Below, piece after piece: positions 37,466 through 46,413 of a DNA stretch of 64,000 nucleotides. The stretch's first letter is position 1. Each line of letters opens with the position of its first letter. The notes under the pieces were generated by a model. The model searched no databases and was not told where the DNA came from. It saw nothing but the letters and a program-made list of their open reading frames with translations. A program made the translations under genes and the position numbers. The DNA is from Saprospiraceae bacterium (GTDB taxonomy: Bacteria > Bacteroidota > Bacteroidia > Chitinophagales > Saprospiraceae): contig JADJLQ010000001.1 of assembly GCA_016709995.1 (NCBI GenBank), positions 2,204,001-2,268,000 of the forward strand, written 5' to 3'.

Positions 37466-38587
37466 ATGGTCATTGGTTTTGATGCAAAAAGGCTTTTTCA
37501 CAACAGTACTGGACTAGGATATTATAGCCGCACCCTGGTGCATAGCCTGGTAGAGACTATTCCTGATTTTAAGGCAATGCTTTTTGATGCTCACCCAGTC
37601 AAAACCGAATTGACTGATAAATATTTTTCTAATGAAAAAGTAACTGTCGCAACGATTGGATCTCCAGGATGGTACTCCCGGAGTGTCAACATGGACCCTT
37701 ATCTGCTTCGCCATCAAATAGAGGTATTCCATGGGTTGAGCAACGAACTGCCATTGACTGGCGATACGAAAAAAATACCCAGGGTCGTGACTATCCACGA
37801 TATATTGTTTAAATCTTTTAAGCAGGATTTTCCCTGGCATGATCGCTTAATTTACGATCGCAAGACCAAATCAGCCGTTCAGAAAGCTGATATCATCGTT
37901 GCTATCAGCCAGGCGACTAAAAACGATTTGATTCAATTCTACAAAGCCGCTGAAGAAAAGATCAGGATCATCTACCAATCTTATGATCCAATATTCAATA
38001 TCCCTGTTGAAGAGGCGGAGTTGGCAGAAGTACTAAGCACTTTTAAGCTTCCCAAAACCTATCTTCTGTATGTCGGTTCTATCACACATCGAAAAAATCT
38101 TAAAGTCATTATAGATGCTTTATGGATGCTGCCTGCCAAAGACCGTATTCCATTGGTGGTAGCAGGCCAAGGCACAGGATATGAAAAATTCATCAGGCAG
38201 TATATAGTGCAGCGTCAGCTTCAGAATATCATCCATTTTCTACCTGGCCTTCCGCGCATGACACTGCGTATTTTATATTCCGGGGCACACCTCCTGATCT
38301 ACCCTTCACTCGGCGAAGGTTTTGGGTTGCCTGTTTTGGAAGGCATAGCCAGTCATATACCCGTCATCACTTCTGATAGATCATCCATGCCGGAGGCTGG
38401 AGGGGACATTGCAAACTATTTTGATCCATCGCAGCCTGAACAATTAGCTTCCATGATTCGACAATCACCTTTCGGAGATGCCAACAGTAAGGTGCCAACT
38501 GCCCGGACTATTCACCTGGAAAAGTTTAATAGAAACAAAATAGCACTCCAATATTTAGACGAAGTCTATCGTCCATTGTCGAGATAA
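37466..38587 (+). CDS. Glycosyltransferase family 4 protein
   Basis: A 373-residue GT-B fold glycosyltransferase. The N-terminal part has the acceptor-domain motif GLGYYSRTLVHSL; the C-terminal part shows YLLYVGSITHRKNL, then GLPRMTLRILYSGAHLLIYPSLGEGFGLPVLEG, the GT4 donor-binding E-x7-E motif. It transfers a sugar from a nucleotide sugar, probably to a lipid or surface glycan. Acceptor and donor are not predictable. It follows the peptidase by 9 bases. Confidence 0.9.
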   Translation: MVIGFDAKRLFHNSTGLGYYSRTLVHSLVETIPDFKAMLFDAHPVKTELTDKYFSNEKVTVATIGSPGWYSRSVNMDPYLLRHQIEVFHGLSNELPLTGDTKKIPRVVTIHDILFKSFKQDFPWHDRLIYDRKTKSAVQKADIIVAISQATKNDLIQFYKAAEEKIRIIYQSYDPIFNIPVEEAELAEVLSTFKLPKTYLLYVGSITHRKNLKVIIDALWMLPAKDRIPLVVAGQGTGYEKFIRQYIVQRQLQNIIHFLPGLPRMTLRILYSGAHLLIYPSLGEGFGLPVLEGIASHIPVITSDRSSMPEAGGDIANYFDPSQPEQLASMIRQSPFGDANSKVPTARTIHLEKFNRNKIALQYLDEVYRPLSR

Positions 38588-38596
38588 GCCTCCATT

Positions 38597-38604
38597 TACC
38601 TTTG
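38597..38604 (+). promoter_or_regulatory. TACCTTTG, probable promoter -7 element of prs
   Basis: TACCTTTG matches the Bacteroidota -7 consensus. A TTG about 20 bases upstream (38575) fits the -33 box. The leader to ATG 38691 is near 80 bases. Confidence 0.5.
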
Positions 38605-38690
38605 TACCCCAACGATGAGTCTGACACTTCTTTGACTAAACCGTGGCCTACTTGACTACATTTATTACCTTTAGCCTTCAATCCACAGAA

Positions 38691-39617
38691 ATGGTAGTTA
38701 AAGTATTTTCAGGTACCGGGTCACGATATTTATCAGAAAAAATCATGGAGGCCTATGGTCAGCCATTAGGTGATATGTCACTTCAGAGATTTAGTGATGG
38801 CGAGATGCATCCTATTATCAATGAATCAGTACGAGGAGCTTTTGTCTTTTTTATTCAATCTACCGGTGCGCCTGTGGACAATTTATTCGAGACTTTACTT
38901 TTCATAGATACCGCGCGACGCGCCAGTGCAGATTATATCACGGCTGTCATACCCTATTTTGGATTTGCAAGACAGGATCGTAAGGACAAAAGCCGGGTAC
39001 CGATCACTGCTAAACTCATAGCCAATCTTTTGAGCACCGCAGGAGCTAATCGGGTCATGACTATGGACCTGCATGCCGATCAGATCCAGGGTTTTTTTGA
39101 TATACCTGTAGATCATCTTCGAAGCGAAGCTATTTTTAAGCCATTTTTAAAAAAACTGGTCAATGAAAATACCGTTTTTGCGTGTGCTGATGTCGGAGGC
39201 GTCAAGCGCGCCAGAAATTATGCCAAATACTTTAATACCGAGTTGGTCATTTGTGACAAATCCAGATCAAAACCAAATGAAATTGGATCAATGATGGTCA
39301 TTGGTGAAGTCGAAGATAAGCAAGTCATATTGGTCGATGACATTGTGGATACAGCCGGTACGCTTTGCGCAGCGGCAGAGGCTCTCAAAACCAAAGGAGC
39401 CAGTTCTGTTATAGTGATATGTACGCATCCTGTGCTTTCCGGATCGGCTTATGAAAAGATAGAGGCCTCATTTATCTCTCAACTCTATGTGACAGACACC
39501 TTGCCGTTAAAGAAACAAATTGATAAAATCAAAGTACTGTCCTCTGCAGAGTTATTCTCCAAAGCCATCCTTACAGTCCACGAACACAGGTCTATCGCCG
39601 CGCTCTACGTGGATTGA
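38691..39617 (+). CDS. prs: Ribose-phosphate pyrophosphokinase
   Basis: A 308-residue PRPP synthase, which makes phosphoribosyl pyrophosphate from ribose 5-phosphate and ATP for nucleotide, His and Trp synthesis. Signatures are VVKVFSGTGSRYLSEKI, FSDGEMHPIINESVRGAFVFFIQST, the ATP-loop IPYFGFARQDRKDKSR, the catalytic DLHADQIQGFF and the PRPP-binding VILVDDIVDTAGTL. Length matches class I enzymes. I start at ATG 38691 (MVVKVFSG) and not at the GTG 38643, since only this aligns with family N-termini. Confidence 0.95.
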   Translation: MVVKVFSGTGSRYLSEKIMEAYGQPLGDMSLQRFSDGEMHPIINESVRGAFVFFIQSTGAPVDNLFETLLFIDTARRASADYITAVIPYFGFARQDRKDKSRVPITAKLIANLLSTAGANRVMTMDLHADQIQGFFDIPVDHLRSEAIFKPFLKKLVNENTVFACADVGGVKRARNYAKYFNTELVICDKSRSKPNEIGSMMVIGEVEDKQVILVDDIVDTAGTLCAAAEALKTKGASSVIVICTHPVLSGSAYEKIEASFISQLYVTDTLPLKKQIDKIKVLSSAELFSKAILTVHEHRSIAALYVD

Positions 39618-39711
39618 TCAATCTTTTTATACACAAATACTTGATTATTAACAGATTGATACTTAATGGCCGAAAAATAAAAGAATAAGTCGCTGACAAT
39701 AAAAATAATTT

Positions 39712-39719
39712 TATCTTTG
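39712..39719 (+). promoter_or_regulatory. TATCTTTG, promoter -7 element of rplY
   Basis: TATCTTTG fits the TAnnTTTG consensus, 25 bases before the L25 start. Confidence 0.55.
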
Positions 39720-39744
39720 CAGCCCAATATTAAAAGCAGACCGT

Positions 39745-40407
39745 ATGCAAGTAGTAGAATTAAAAGCACATGCACGTTTACTTAATGGTACTCGTGGAGC
39801 CAAAGATGAAAGAGCCAAATCATTGATACCCTGTGTCATGTATGGAGGCAAATCCACGCAACATTTTTCTGTGGAGCCTACCGAAATAAAAAACTTGGTG
39901 TACACACCTGAGTTTAAAATAGGTCTGTTAAACACGCAAGATGGTCCTATCAAGGTCTTCATCAAAAATATTCAGTTTCATCCGGTCAGTGATGCCATCT
40001 CCCATATTGATTTTATGGAGCTGGTACCTGGCAAAGAAGTGCAGGTTGAAGTCCCTGTTAAATTAGAAGGATATTCTGTGGGTGTTAAAGCTGGTGGTAA
40101 ATTGATCCAACGCATTCGTAAAATCAAAATTAAAAGTACTCCCGAAAACCTGGTCAACCAGATTGGAGCGGATATCACTAATATCGAGGTAGGTGGCGTG
40201 ATGAGGATCCGTGACATCGTGTTACCAAAAGGTGTTCGAAGTATAGCAGATGGCGCCATACCGGTTGCCAACGTATCAGTTACCAGAGCCCTCAAAGAAG
40301 AAGAGAAGACAGCCGCTGCAGCTGCAAAGGGTGCACCTGCTAAAGCTGCTCCTGCCAAAGCTGCCCCGGCGGCTAAAGCAGCTCCAGCTGCCGCTCCTAA
40401 AAAATAA
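39745..40407 (+). CDS. rplY: 50S ribosomal protein L25 (Ctc form)
   Basis: A 220-residue long-form L25/Ctc protein, which binds 5S rRNA. The N-terminal L25 domain begins VVELKAHARLLNGTRGAKDERAKSLIPCVMYGG, with DFMELVPGKEVQVEVPV at the linker to the second domain. The C-terminal tail is a low-complexity Ala/Pro/Lys stretch (KAAPAKAAP) that is a lineage-typical extension. The gene is followed by a terminator at 40471. A TATCTTTG promoter precedes it. Confidence 0.95.
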   Translation: MQVVELKAHARLLNGTRGAKDERAKSLIPCVMYGGKSTQHFSVEPTEIKNLVYTPEFKIGLLNTQDGPIKVFIKNIQFHPVSDAISHIDFMELVPGKEVQVEVPVKLEGYSVGVKAGGKLIQRIRKIKIKSTPENLVNQIGADITNIEVGGVMRIRDIVLPKGVRSIADGAIPVANVSVTRALKEEEKTAAAAAKGAPAKAAPAKAAPAAKAAPAAAPKK

Positions 40408-40470
40408 GCAGTCGAGCAGTTCATCATCTCTTGAATCAATAGAAAGCGAATAATTTTTTTAATAAAGATG

Positions 40471-40505
40471 AAAAAGAGGTCTTGCGCAAGTAGGATCTCT
40501 TTTTT
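40471..40505 (+). terminator. Terminator of rplY
   Basis: AAAAAGAGGTC and GATCTCTTTTT form an 11-pair stem with one wobble and run into T residues. Confidence 0.85.
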
Positions 40506-40626
40506 ATTGATGCTTGCCTGATCCATTGGTAGAAGCTCAACCTACCAACCCACACCAGATAAGGCAATCATTGAATATTACTCCAATCGTGTTTTGTATC
40601 TGCCAAAGCTAGATTTTGGTGAGCTT

Positions 40627-41922
40627 TTAGCGGGTATCGCGCTCGGCCATATCCATATTGACTGTCGACAGGATAGCAATCCCAATAGCAAAAAATACGA
40701 TCAATATCAGTACGCTGTTGCGCATTCCTCCACTAATCAGATCGATATATCCAAAACTAAAAGTGCCCACTACGATCGCGATTTTCTCCAGGACATCATA
40801 GAAACTATAATAAGAGGTAATGTCTAACTCATCCTCATCCAATAATTTACCATAAGTGGACCTGGACAAAGCTTGTATGCCCCCCATCACCAGCCCCACA
40901 CCGGAGGCAATGAGATAAAACTGGGTCTTTGTATAAGTGTAATAGGCAAAGACACATACCGTGATCCATAATGTCAGCATCACCAACAATGAAAACTTAT
41001 TGCCTTTCCAGCGGGAAACCAAAGCAAAAAAATTGGCCCCCACCAGACCTACCAACTGTAATATCAGGATGATGATGATGAGCTCGGAGCCTCCAAAATG
41101 CAATTCTTTATCTGCAAACGTGGCGGCCATATATAACACAGTTTGTACGCCTGCACTGTAAAAAAAAAACGCCATTAAAAACCGTTTGAGGTGAGGCTGA
41201 TGTTGTAGTCGCCTCCATACGCTTCTCAATTCCTGATAGCCTTTTCTCCATATCGCCTTTCCAAACTTCCCCACTGTATCTGCAGGCAATTTTCGAAAAG
41301 GGATCTGCGCAAAGAAAAACCACCACAATCCTACCATGACGAAAGCCAGTCTGACTGCCACGCTGGTCTCAGTGATCCCAAACCATTCTTTTTTTTCGAT
41401 CACAAACAAATTGACAATCAGCAAGATGACACTACCTACATATCCGTAGGCAAAGCCTCTGGCACTGGTTTTATCATATTTATCTTCCGTAGCGATGACA
41501 GGCAGATAGGAATTGTAAAAGACCAGGCTGCTTGTAAATCCGATACTGGCCAACATAAATCCCGCAGTACCGATCCATAAGGTGTTCATGTCTCTAAAAA
41601 AATACATGGAAATACAGGCGAGCGAACCTATGATGGTAAACAAACGAAGAAAATACAACCTTTTGCCACTATAATCAGCGATCCCACTCAGTATAGGCAA
41701 TCCAATCGCCACAAAAACGTAGGCAAGCGATATGATGAAAGAAAAATAAGAGCTATTAGGCATATCGGTGTTGCCTACATGGATGGTTGCATTAGTTACG
41801 CTCAGAAAATAAGTTGGAAAAATGGCTGAAGATATGACCAAAGAATAGGAGGAATTGGCCCAGTCAAACATCGCCCAGCTTTTAATGACTTTGGCATCGT
41901 TTTTTACAAAAGTGGTTTGCAT
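40627..41922 (-). CDS. MFS transporter, UMF1/Atg22-like
   Basis: A 431-residue membrane protein of the UMF1 (Atg22-like) branch of the major facilitator superfamily, with about 12 hydrophobic helices. N-terminal hallmark WAMFDWANSSYSLVISSAIFPTYF, then GLPILSGIADYSGKRLYFLR (the MFS A-loop), and the second half MGGIQALSRSTYGKLLDEDE, both typical of the group. Substrate is unknown; the yeast relative exports amino acids from the vacuole. A TATATTTG promoter element lies 4 bases from its ATG, so its mRNA is nearly leaderless. Confidence 0.9.
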   Translation of the reverse strand: MQTTFVKNDAKVIKSWAMFDWANSSYSLVISSAIFPTYFLSVTNATIHVGNTDMPNSSYFSFIISLAYVFVAIGLPILSGIADYSGKRLYFLRLFTIIGSLACISMYFFRDMNTLWIGTAGFMLASIGFTSSLVFYNSYLPVIATEDKYDKTSARGFAYGYVGSVILLIVNLFVIEKKEWFGITETSVAVRLAFVMVGLWWFFFAQIPFRKLPADTVGKFGKAIWRKGYQELRSVWRRLQHQPHLKRFLMAFFFYSAGVQTVLYMAATFADKELHFGGSELIIIILILQLVGLVGANFFALVSRWKGNKFSLLVMLTLWITVCVFAYYTYTKTQFYLIASGVGLVMGGIQALSRSTYGKLLDEDELDITSYYSFYDVLEKIAIVVGTFSFGYIDLISGGMRNSVLILIVFFAIGIAILSTVNMDMAERDTR

Positions 41923-41926
41923 GCGT

Positions 41927-41934
41927 CAAATATA
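41927..41934 (-). promoter_or_regulatory. TATATTTG, -7 element of the UMF1-type transporter
   Basis: TAnnTTTG on the minus strand, ending 4 bases before the start ATG at 41922, which implies a transcript with almost no leader. Confidence 0.5.
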
Positions 41935-42189
41935 GTGATTGCCTGACTGTAAGGATCTAACTCTCACGTTTTATAGCAGAAATGCAATTACAACCTTCTA
42001 GCAATTCAAATAGCCCTTGGCGCTGAGTGCGCTTCTTTGCAGTTCTAAAAATGAAAGGAGTAAGATTTTTCCGGTTTACGTTCTGGCATTCTTTTTTCTA
42101 TTAAAAATTGAATACATGGCTATCTTTCAAGCCTAATCACAAATTGTAGAGATCGCATTCATCCCAAATTCATTTCTTATTTTTAATCC

Positions 42190-43077
42190 ATGATCATAGG
42201 CATCCTATCCCGCAATCCGGGTTTATACTCCACTCAAAGTCTTGTCATCGCTGGGAGAAAAAGAGGTCACAGAATCCTGGTGCTCGACCCCTATCAATGC
42301 TCACAATATATCCTCAATAGTCAACCCAGGATGTATTATCAGTCCAAGCCGCTCACCAGGTTGGATGCCATCATCCCCCGCATTGGAGCTACCGCTACCG
42401 AGATAGGTGCTTCTGTGATAGATCATTTTGTTGCAGCAGGTGTATATACTACAACCACCGCTGCTTCCCTACTCAAAGCCCGAAACAAATGGGTATGCAG
42501 TCAATTCCTCTCTACCAATGGTATTGCTGTGCCAGATGCCTGCCTTCATTTCAATTCAGAATTTAATGATCATGTACTGCGTAGATTTAGTTTCCCCTTG
42601 ATTATCAAATTGCTCAAAAGTACCCAGGGCATGGGTGTGGTCAAAGCCAATGACAAAAGCCAGGCCTTAAATATCCTCGAGGCTTTTCAGAGACTTGACG
42701 AACAGGTGATCATCCAGGAGTTTATTCAGGAGGCCAGGGGCAGCGATATCCGCGTGCTCGTAGTGGATCACAAAGTCGTCGGCGTCATGAAGCGCCAAGC
42801 TAAAAAAGATGAATTCAGATCCAATCTACACCAGGGAGCTACCGCCAAACCCACCAAACTCACTGCTGACGAAGAGTTTATTGCCTTAAATGCCAGCAGG
42901 CTCCTCCAACTCAGTGTAGCTGGGGTAGATATTCTACGGTCGGACAAGGGGCCACTGGTGTTGGAAGTCAATGCCTCACCCGGTTTGGAAGGGATCGAAC
43001 AAACCACCAAAATCAGTATCTCTGAAAAAATAATTGAAATGATCGAGCAAAAAGCCCACCATGGAGCAGAGTTATAA
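42190..43077 (+). CDS. rimK: RimK-like ATP-grasp ligase
   Basis: A 295-residue ATP-grasp enzyme of the RimK family, which adds glutamate to a target protein C-terminus (S6 in E. coli). Seen are MIIGILSRNPGLYSTQSL, the ATP-binding core FPLIIKLLKSTQGMGV, EQVIIQEFIQEARGSDIRVLVV, and the Mg-binding LEVNASPGLEGIE. The length equals the family. The last 17 bases overlap the next gene, so they are coupled. The ribosomal target is not certain; relatives modify other peptides. Confidence 0.85.
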   Translation: MIIGILSRNPGLYSTQSLVIAGRKRGHRILVLDPYQCSQYILNSQPRMYYQSKPLTRLDAIIPRIGATATEIGASVIDHFVAAGVYTTTTAASLLKARNKWVCSQFLSTNGIAVPDACLHFNSEFNDHVLRRFSFPLIIKLLKSTQGMGVVKANDKSQALNILEAFQRLDEQVIIQEFIQEARGSDIRVLVVDHKVVGVMKRQAKKDEFRSNLHQGATAKPTKLTADEEFIALNASRLLQLSVAGVDILRSDKGPLVLEVNASPGLEGIEQTTKISISEKIIEMIEQKAHHGAEL

Positions 43078-44017
43078 AATCACCATATTGGATTCGGAAA
43101 TTATAGAACCGGGTGAAAAAAAACTCATCAAATTACCAGTAGGCTACCTTCCTTCAGGTAACAAAATTTATATCCACATCTTCGTCAATAAATCTTTACT
43201 TCCCGGGCCCACCATCTTACTCATAGGAGGCATCCATGGCGACGAGATCAATGGAACCGAGATCGTGCGGAGAGCGAGTGAATGGGTTAAATCCAGGAAT
43301 ATACTAAAAGGGACAGTGATCACCATTCCCCTGCTCAATGTATACGGATTTATTCACTTCACCCGGGAAGTTGCCGAAGGCAAAGATGTCAACCGCAGTT
43401 TTCCTGGTAGCTCACGAGGATCTCTGGCCTCCAGGATTGCCAATATCCTTTATAAAAGCATTTTACCTGGCATCGATGCATTGATCGATTTTCATACGGG
43501 TGGGGGCCAGCGCTATAACTATCCTCAGGTTAGATTTACAAAAAATGATAAGAAAAGTTTTGCATTGGCAAAGGCCTTTGGTGCCCCATTCCTCATCGAA
43601 TCAACTATAAGGCAAAATTCGTTGCGACAATATGCCCACAAACTCAAAATCGCCAATCTCACCTTTGAAGGAGGAGAAGCCAGTAGATTTGACGGATTTA
43701 GCATTGATAAAGCACTGATGGGCATCAAAAATGTACTGCATGATCTTGGGATGATAGAGGAGATGATCCTGCCACCTCATAAGACCGTCATCATCACCGA
43801 GGACAAATGGATCAGAGCCCCCTATAGCGGGATCTTTGTGTGGAACCGTGCCTCAGGCGTGTATGTGAGCAAAGGTGAGATATTAGGCACTATCTCTGAT
43901 CCGGACAACCTCCGCCTCCAATATGTCAAAGCTAAGGAGAGCGGGTACCTCATCGGTCATAACAATGCTCCTGTCGTCCACGTAGGTGACGCATTATTTC
44001 ATACGGGTCAGCCCTGA
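43061..44017 (+). CDS. Succinylglutamate desuccinylase/aspartoacylase family hydrolase
   Basis: A 318-residue zinc hydrolase of the AspA/AstE group (M14-like). The zinc residues lie in GGIHGDEINGTEIV (His and Glu) and in LIDFHTGGGQ (His). The substrate-side Arg/Asn are in VNRSFPG. The C-terminal part (GIFVWNRASGVYVSKGEILGTI) resembles a biotinyl-lipoyl-like barrel. It overlaps rimK by 17 bases, a recurrent pair in bacteria, so it probably trims or reverses an amide product of the RimK ligase. Confidence 0.85.
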   Translation: MEQSYKITILDSEIIEPGEKKLIKLPVGYLPSGNKIYIHIFVNKSLLPGPTILLIGGIHGDEINGTEIVRRASEWVKSRNILKGTVITIPLLNVYGFIHFTREVAEGKDVNRSFPGSSRGSLASRIANILYKSILPGIDALIDFHTGGGQRYNYPQVRFTKNDKKSFALAKAFGAPFLIESTIRQNSLRQYAHKLKIANLTFEGGEASRFDGFSIDKALMGIKNVLHDLGMIEEMILPPHKTVIITEDKWIRAPYSGIFVWNRASGVYVSKGEILGTISDPDNLRLQYVKAKESGYLIGHNNAPVVHVGDALFHTGQP

Positions 44018-44230
44018 CCAAGAGTGGCAATGGCGGTACGAATTACTTCTTAATATTCACAAGGTTAACATTAAAAGGTACCGATGGAAACTATTCCGAT
44101 TGGTCGCCGGATTATCCCTGAGCTTTGCTTCCATCATATCGCTTTCAATCATTGTATGTCGTTAAGTCCAATTCTTACCCATTTTAGATTTCTTCTTACC
44201 GATACCACGCCGTACATTTGAGACCATCTC

Positions 44231-44935
44231 ATGCAATCAACCCATCGGATATATTGCTTTCTTTTATATATATTTGCCTGTCTACCCATAGGTTGCATTG
44301 ATCGTAATGAAAAACCCCTCGAAATCGTTGAAGCACCCGTCAAGGTCCATGACACGAATGTCGCTCCGGATACAGAGCCGATAGTACCTATCATGAGCCG
44401 GGTCGCCTGGCAAAAACCGAGCCTTATCCTAGATAGGTTGTCAGAAGAACTCAGCCACAAAAAGATCGCCGATATTGGAGCCGGACCCAATGGGTTTTTT
44501 ACTTTTTGGATGGCCCAGGAAGGTGCTGATGTCATCGCTGTTGATATCGATCCTGAAGCTTTAAAATACATCGAACAAGAAAAAGCCAACCTCGATAGTA
44601 CCCGCCAATCACGCATCACTACACGACTAGCCCGACCCGATGACCCAAATCTGCGAGCTGCCGAAGTCGATGGCATCCTCATCGTCAATACGATTGCTTT
44701 CATTCAAAACCGGTCCAAATACCTTAACCTCCTCAAAACTAAACTCAAAGAAGGTGGCAAAATAGTCATCGTAGATTTCAAGATGAATCGACTCCCTGCT
44801 CAGATTGCGCCTCCCAAATCCCAGCGTATTGCACCTGATGTGGTCGAAGAACTGCTGTATCAGGCCGGCTATCACCATATAGTAGTGGATGACCAGGAAT
44901 TGCAGTATCAATATATCGTGACAGCGGAGAAGTAG
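44231..44935 (+). CDS. Lipoprotein with class I SAM methyltransferase fold
   Basis: A 234-residue protein. The N-terminus is a signal peptide with lipobox (YIFACLPIGC-ID) and a spacer of about 25 residues. The rest is a Rossmann methyltransferase: motif I DIGAGPNGFFTFWMA, DVIAVDIDPEALKYIE (acidic ribose-binding position), DGILIVNTI and VIVDFKMNRLP. The cysteine lies at residue 22 and no membrane helix follows, so it would be exported, where SAM is not known to be available. Either the export signal is non-functional, or an unusual substrate is methylated. Function not assigned. Confidence 0.75.
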   Translation: MQSTHRIYCFLLYIFACLPIGCIDRNEKPLEIVEAPVKVHDTNVAPDTEPIVPIMSRVAWQKPSLILDRLSEELSHKKIADIGAGPNGFFTFWMAQEGADVIAVDIDPEALKYIEQEKANLDSTRQSRITTRLARPDDPNLRAAEVDGILIVNTIAFIQNRSKYLNLLKTKLKEGGKIVIVDFKMNRLPAQIAPPKSQRIAPDVVEELLYQAGYHHIVVDDQELQYQYIVTAEK

Positions 44936-45273
44936 CTGTGACTTTAGATTGTCAAATCAAATAAGATAAATTGTCAACCTACGTGAGGAAGCGTATTGAT
45001 CTTCGGTGAATTGAAGTTGCATATATTAATCGTAATGGTCACGACGCATACCTGCCAGCACGACCATCATATCAATGATCATACCCATATGATTCGATTT
45101 CGTTGTTTTTTATACTGAATTAAGCAAAGCAAGATGAGCCTCTATACGACTACGCAGCCAAAAAGGTGAACAAAATATTTGTTATCTTTATTTAATCATA
45201 GTTAGGTGCTGGCATTTATCATTTCAATTGCCCCATTTCTTCCGGCTTTTAATTCAAAGATGTAATCAGAAAT
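44936..45273. other. Non-coding region before the MscS gene
   Basis: No ORF or RNA structure supported. A TATCTTTA at 45183-45190 resembles the -7 element and could drive the MscS gene with a leader of about 80 bases. Confidence 0.45.
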
Positions 45274-46203
45274 ATGTTGGACAATTTCGAAAATTTAAAA
45301 AACTGGATGTTGAAAAATCCAACGGCCACTAACTTCCTGGAATATTTAATATGGGTAGTATTGATCGTTTCTCTGATCGCTTTTATCAGACGGTTTCTAA
45401 GGAACAAATTTCCTGACTCATCATTGAGATATAAATCGCAAAAAGGAATTGAAATAATCGGATATTTATTTATCATCATTATTACCATTTCTTATTTCAC
45501 AGGCAGTATTAATGACTTTGGCTTAGCTATTGGGTTATTGACTGCTGGTATCACCATCACTTTGCAAGAATTGATTCTTAGCATTGCCGGATCGTTTTAT
45601 ATTTTCTTTGTAAGGGTATATAAGCCAGGCGATCGAATTGAAATTAATGGCATCAAAGGTGATGTCATCGACATTGACAGTATTTATACGAGTATGATGG
45701 AAATAGGAGAATGGGTTTCAAGTGATAATTACAGTGGGCGAATCGTAAAATTGAGCAACTCCTTTGTTTTTAAAGGACCTGTCTATAATTATTCCCAGGA
45801 CTTTCCTTTTGTTTGGGATGAATTCAATCTTCCTATCAGGTATGGGTCTGATATTGACTTAGCAAAATCTATAGTCATCGAAATAGCCAGCGAAAATCTA
45901 TCTCAATTCGTAGCCGATTCCAAAGCAGATTGGCAAAAAGTAGTAGACAAGTATTATATTGAAAATGCTCAGGTTGATCCTACACTGGCTATCACCATGA
46001 CTGATAATTGGATAGAATTCAATCTTCGTTATATCGTGGATTATAAAAAACGCAGATACACCAAACATATTCTCAATGAACTTATTGGCAAAAGATTTCT
46101 TGAATCGAATGGAAAAGTCAACTTTGCTTCGACAACTGTCGAAATAGTTCGAATACCTTTAATAGATATAACACAAGACACATCCAGTCACGACAACATT
46201 TAA
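45274..46203 (+). CDS. Mechanosensitive ion channel, MscS family
   Basis: A 309-residue membrane protein. After the N-terminal helix region (YLIWVVLIVSLIAFI and GYLFIIIITISYFTGS), the pore helix reads LAIGLLTAGITITLQELILSIAGSFYIFFV, and the soluble beta domain starts GDRIEINGIKGDVIDIDSIYTSMM. This is the MscS domain in order. It lets ions and solutes out at hypo-osmotic shock. Alone; no operon partner. Confidence 0.85.
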   Translation: MLDNFENLKNWMLKNPTATNFLEYLIWVVLIVSLIAFIRRFLRNKFPDSSLRYKSQKGIEIIGYLFIIIITISYFTGSINDFGLAIGLLTAGITITLQELILSIAGSFYIFFVRVYKPGDRIEINGIKGDVIDIDSIYTSMMEIGEWVSSDNYSGRIVKLSNSFVFKGPVYNYSQDFPFVWDEFNLPIRYGSDIDLAKSIVIEIASENLSQFVADSKADWQKVVDKYYIENAQVDPTLAITMTDNWIEFNLRYIVDYKKRRYTKHILNELIGKRFLESNGKVNFASTTVEIVRIPLIDITQDTSSHDNI

Positions 46204-46413
46204 ACATTATTAAAAAAGCATAAGAATAAAAAAGACCTAAACAGTCAGACTTTGGTCAAAAAAACCGTTCTCTACTGTCCTGATTGGTTAGTTTCTAGAT
46301 GTCCGAGTCTCGATTGTTCATAGGGTGCATGGTCAATATTGTGGTTCCATGTCTTTTCACTATTTTAGCTCTCCAAAATATATTTTACCAAAAACAACAA
46401 ATAAATCATCATT

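Noticed and set aside
39978..40526. 182-residue minus-strand frame
   Set aside because: It is antisense to rplY and consists largely of the complement of the Ala/Pro/Lys-rich tail.
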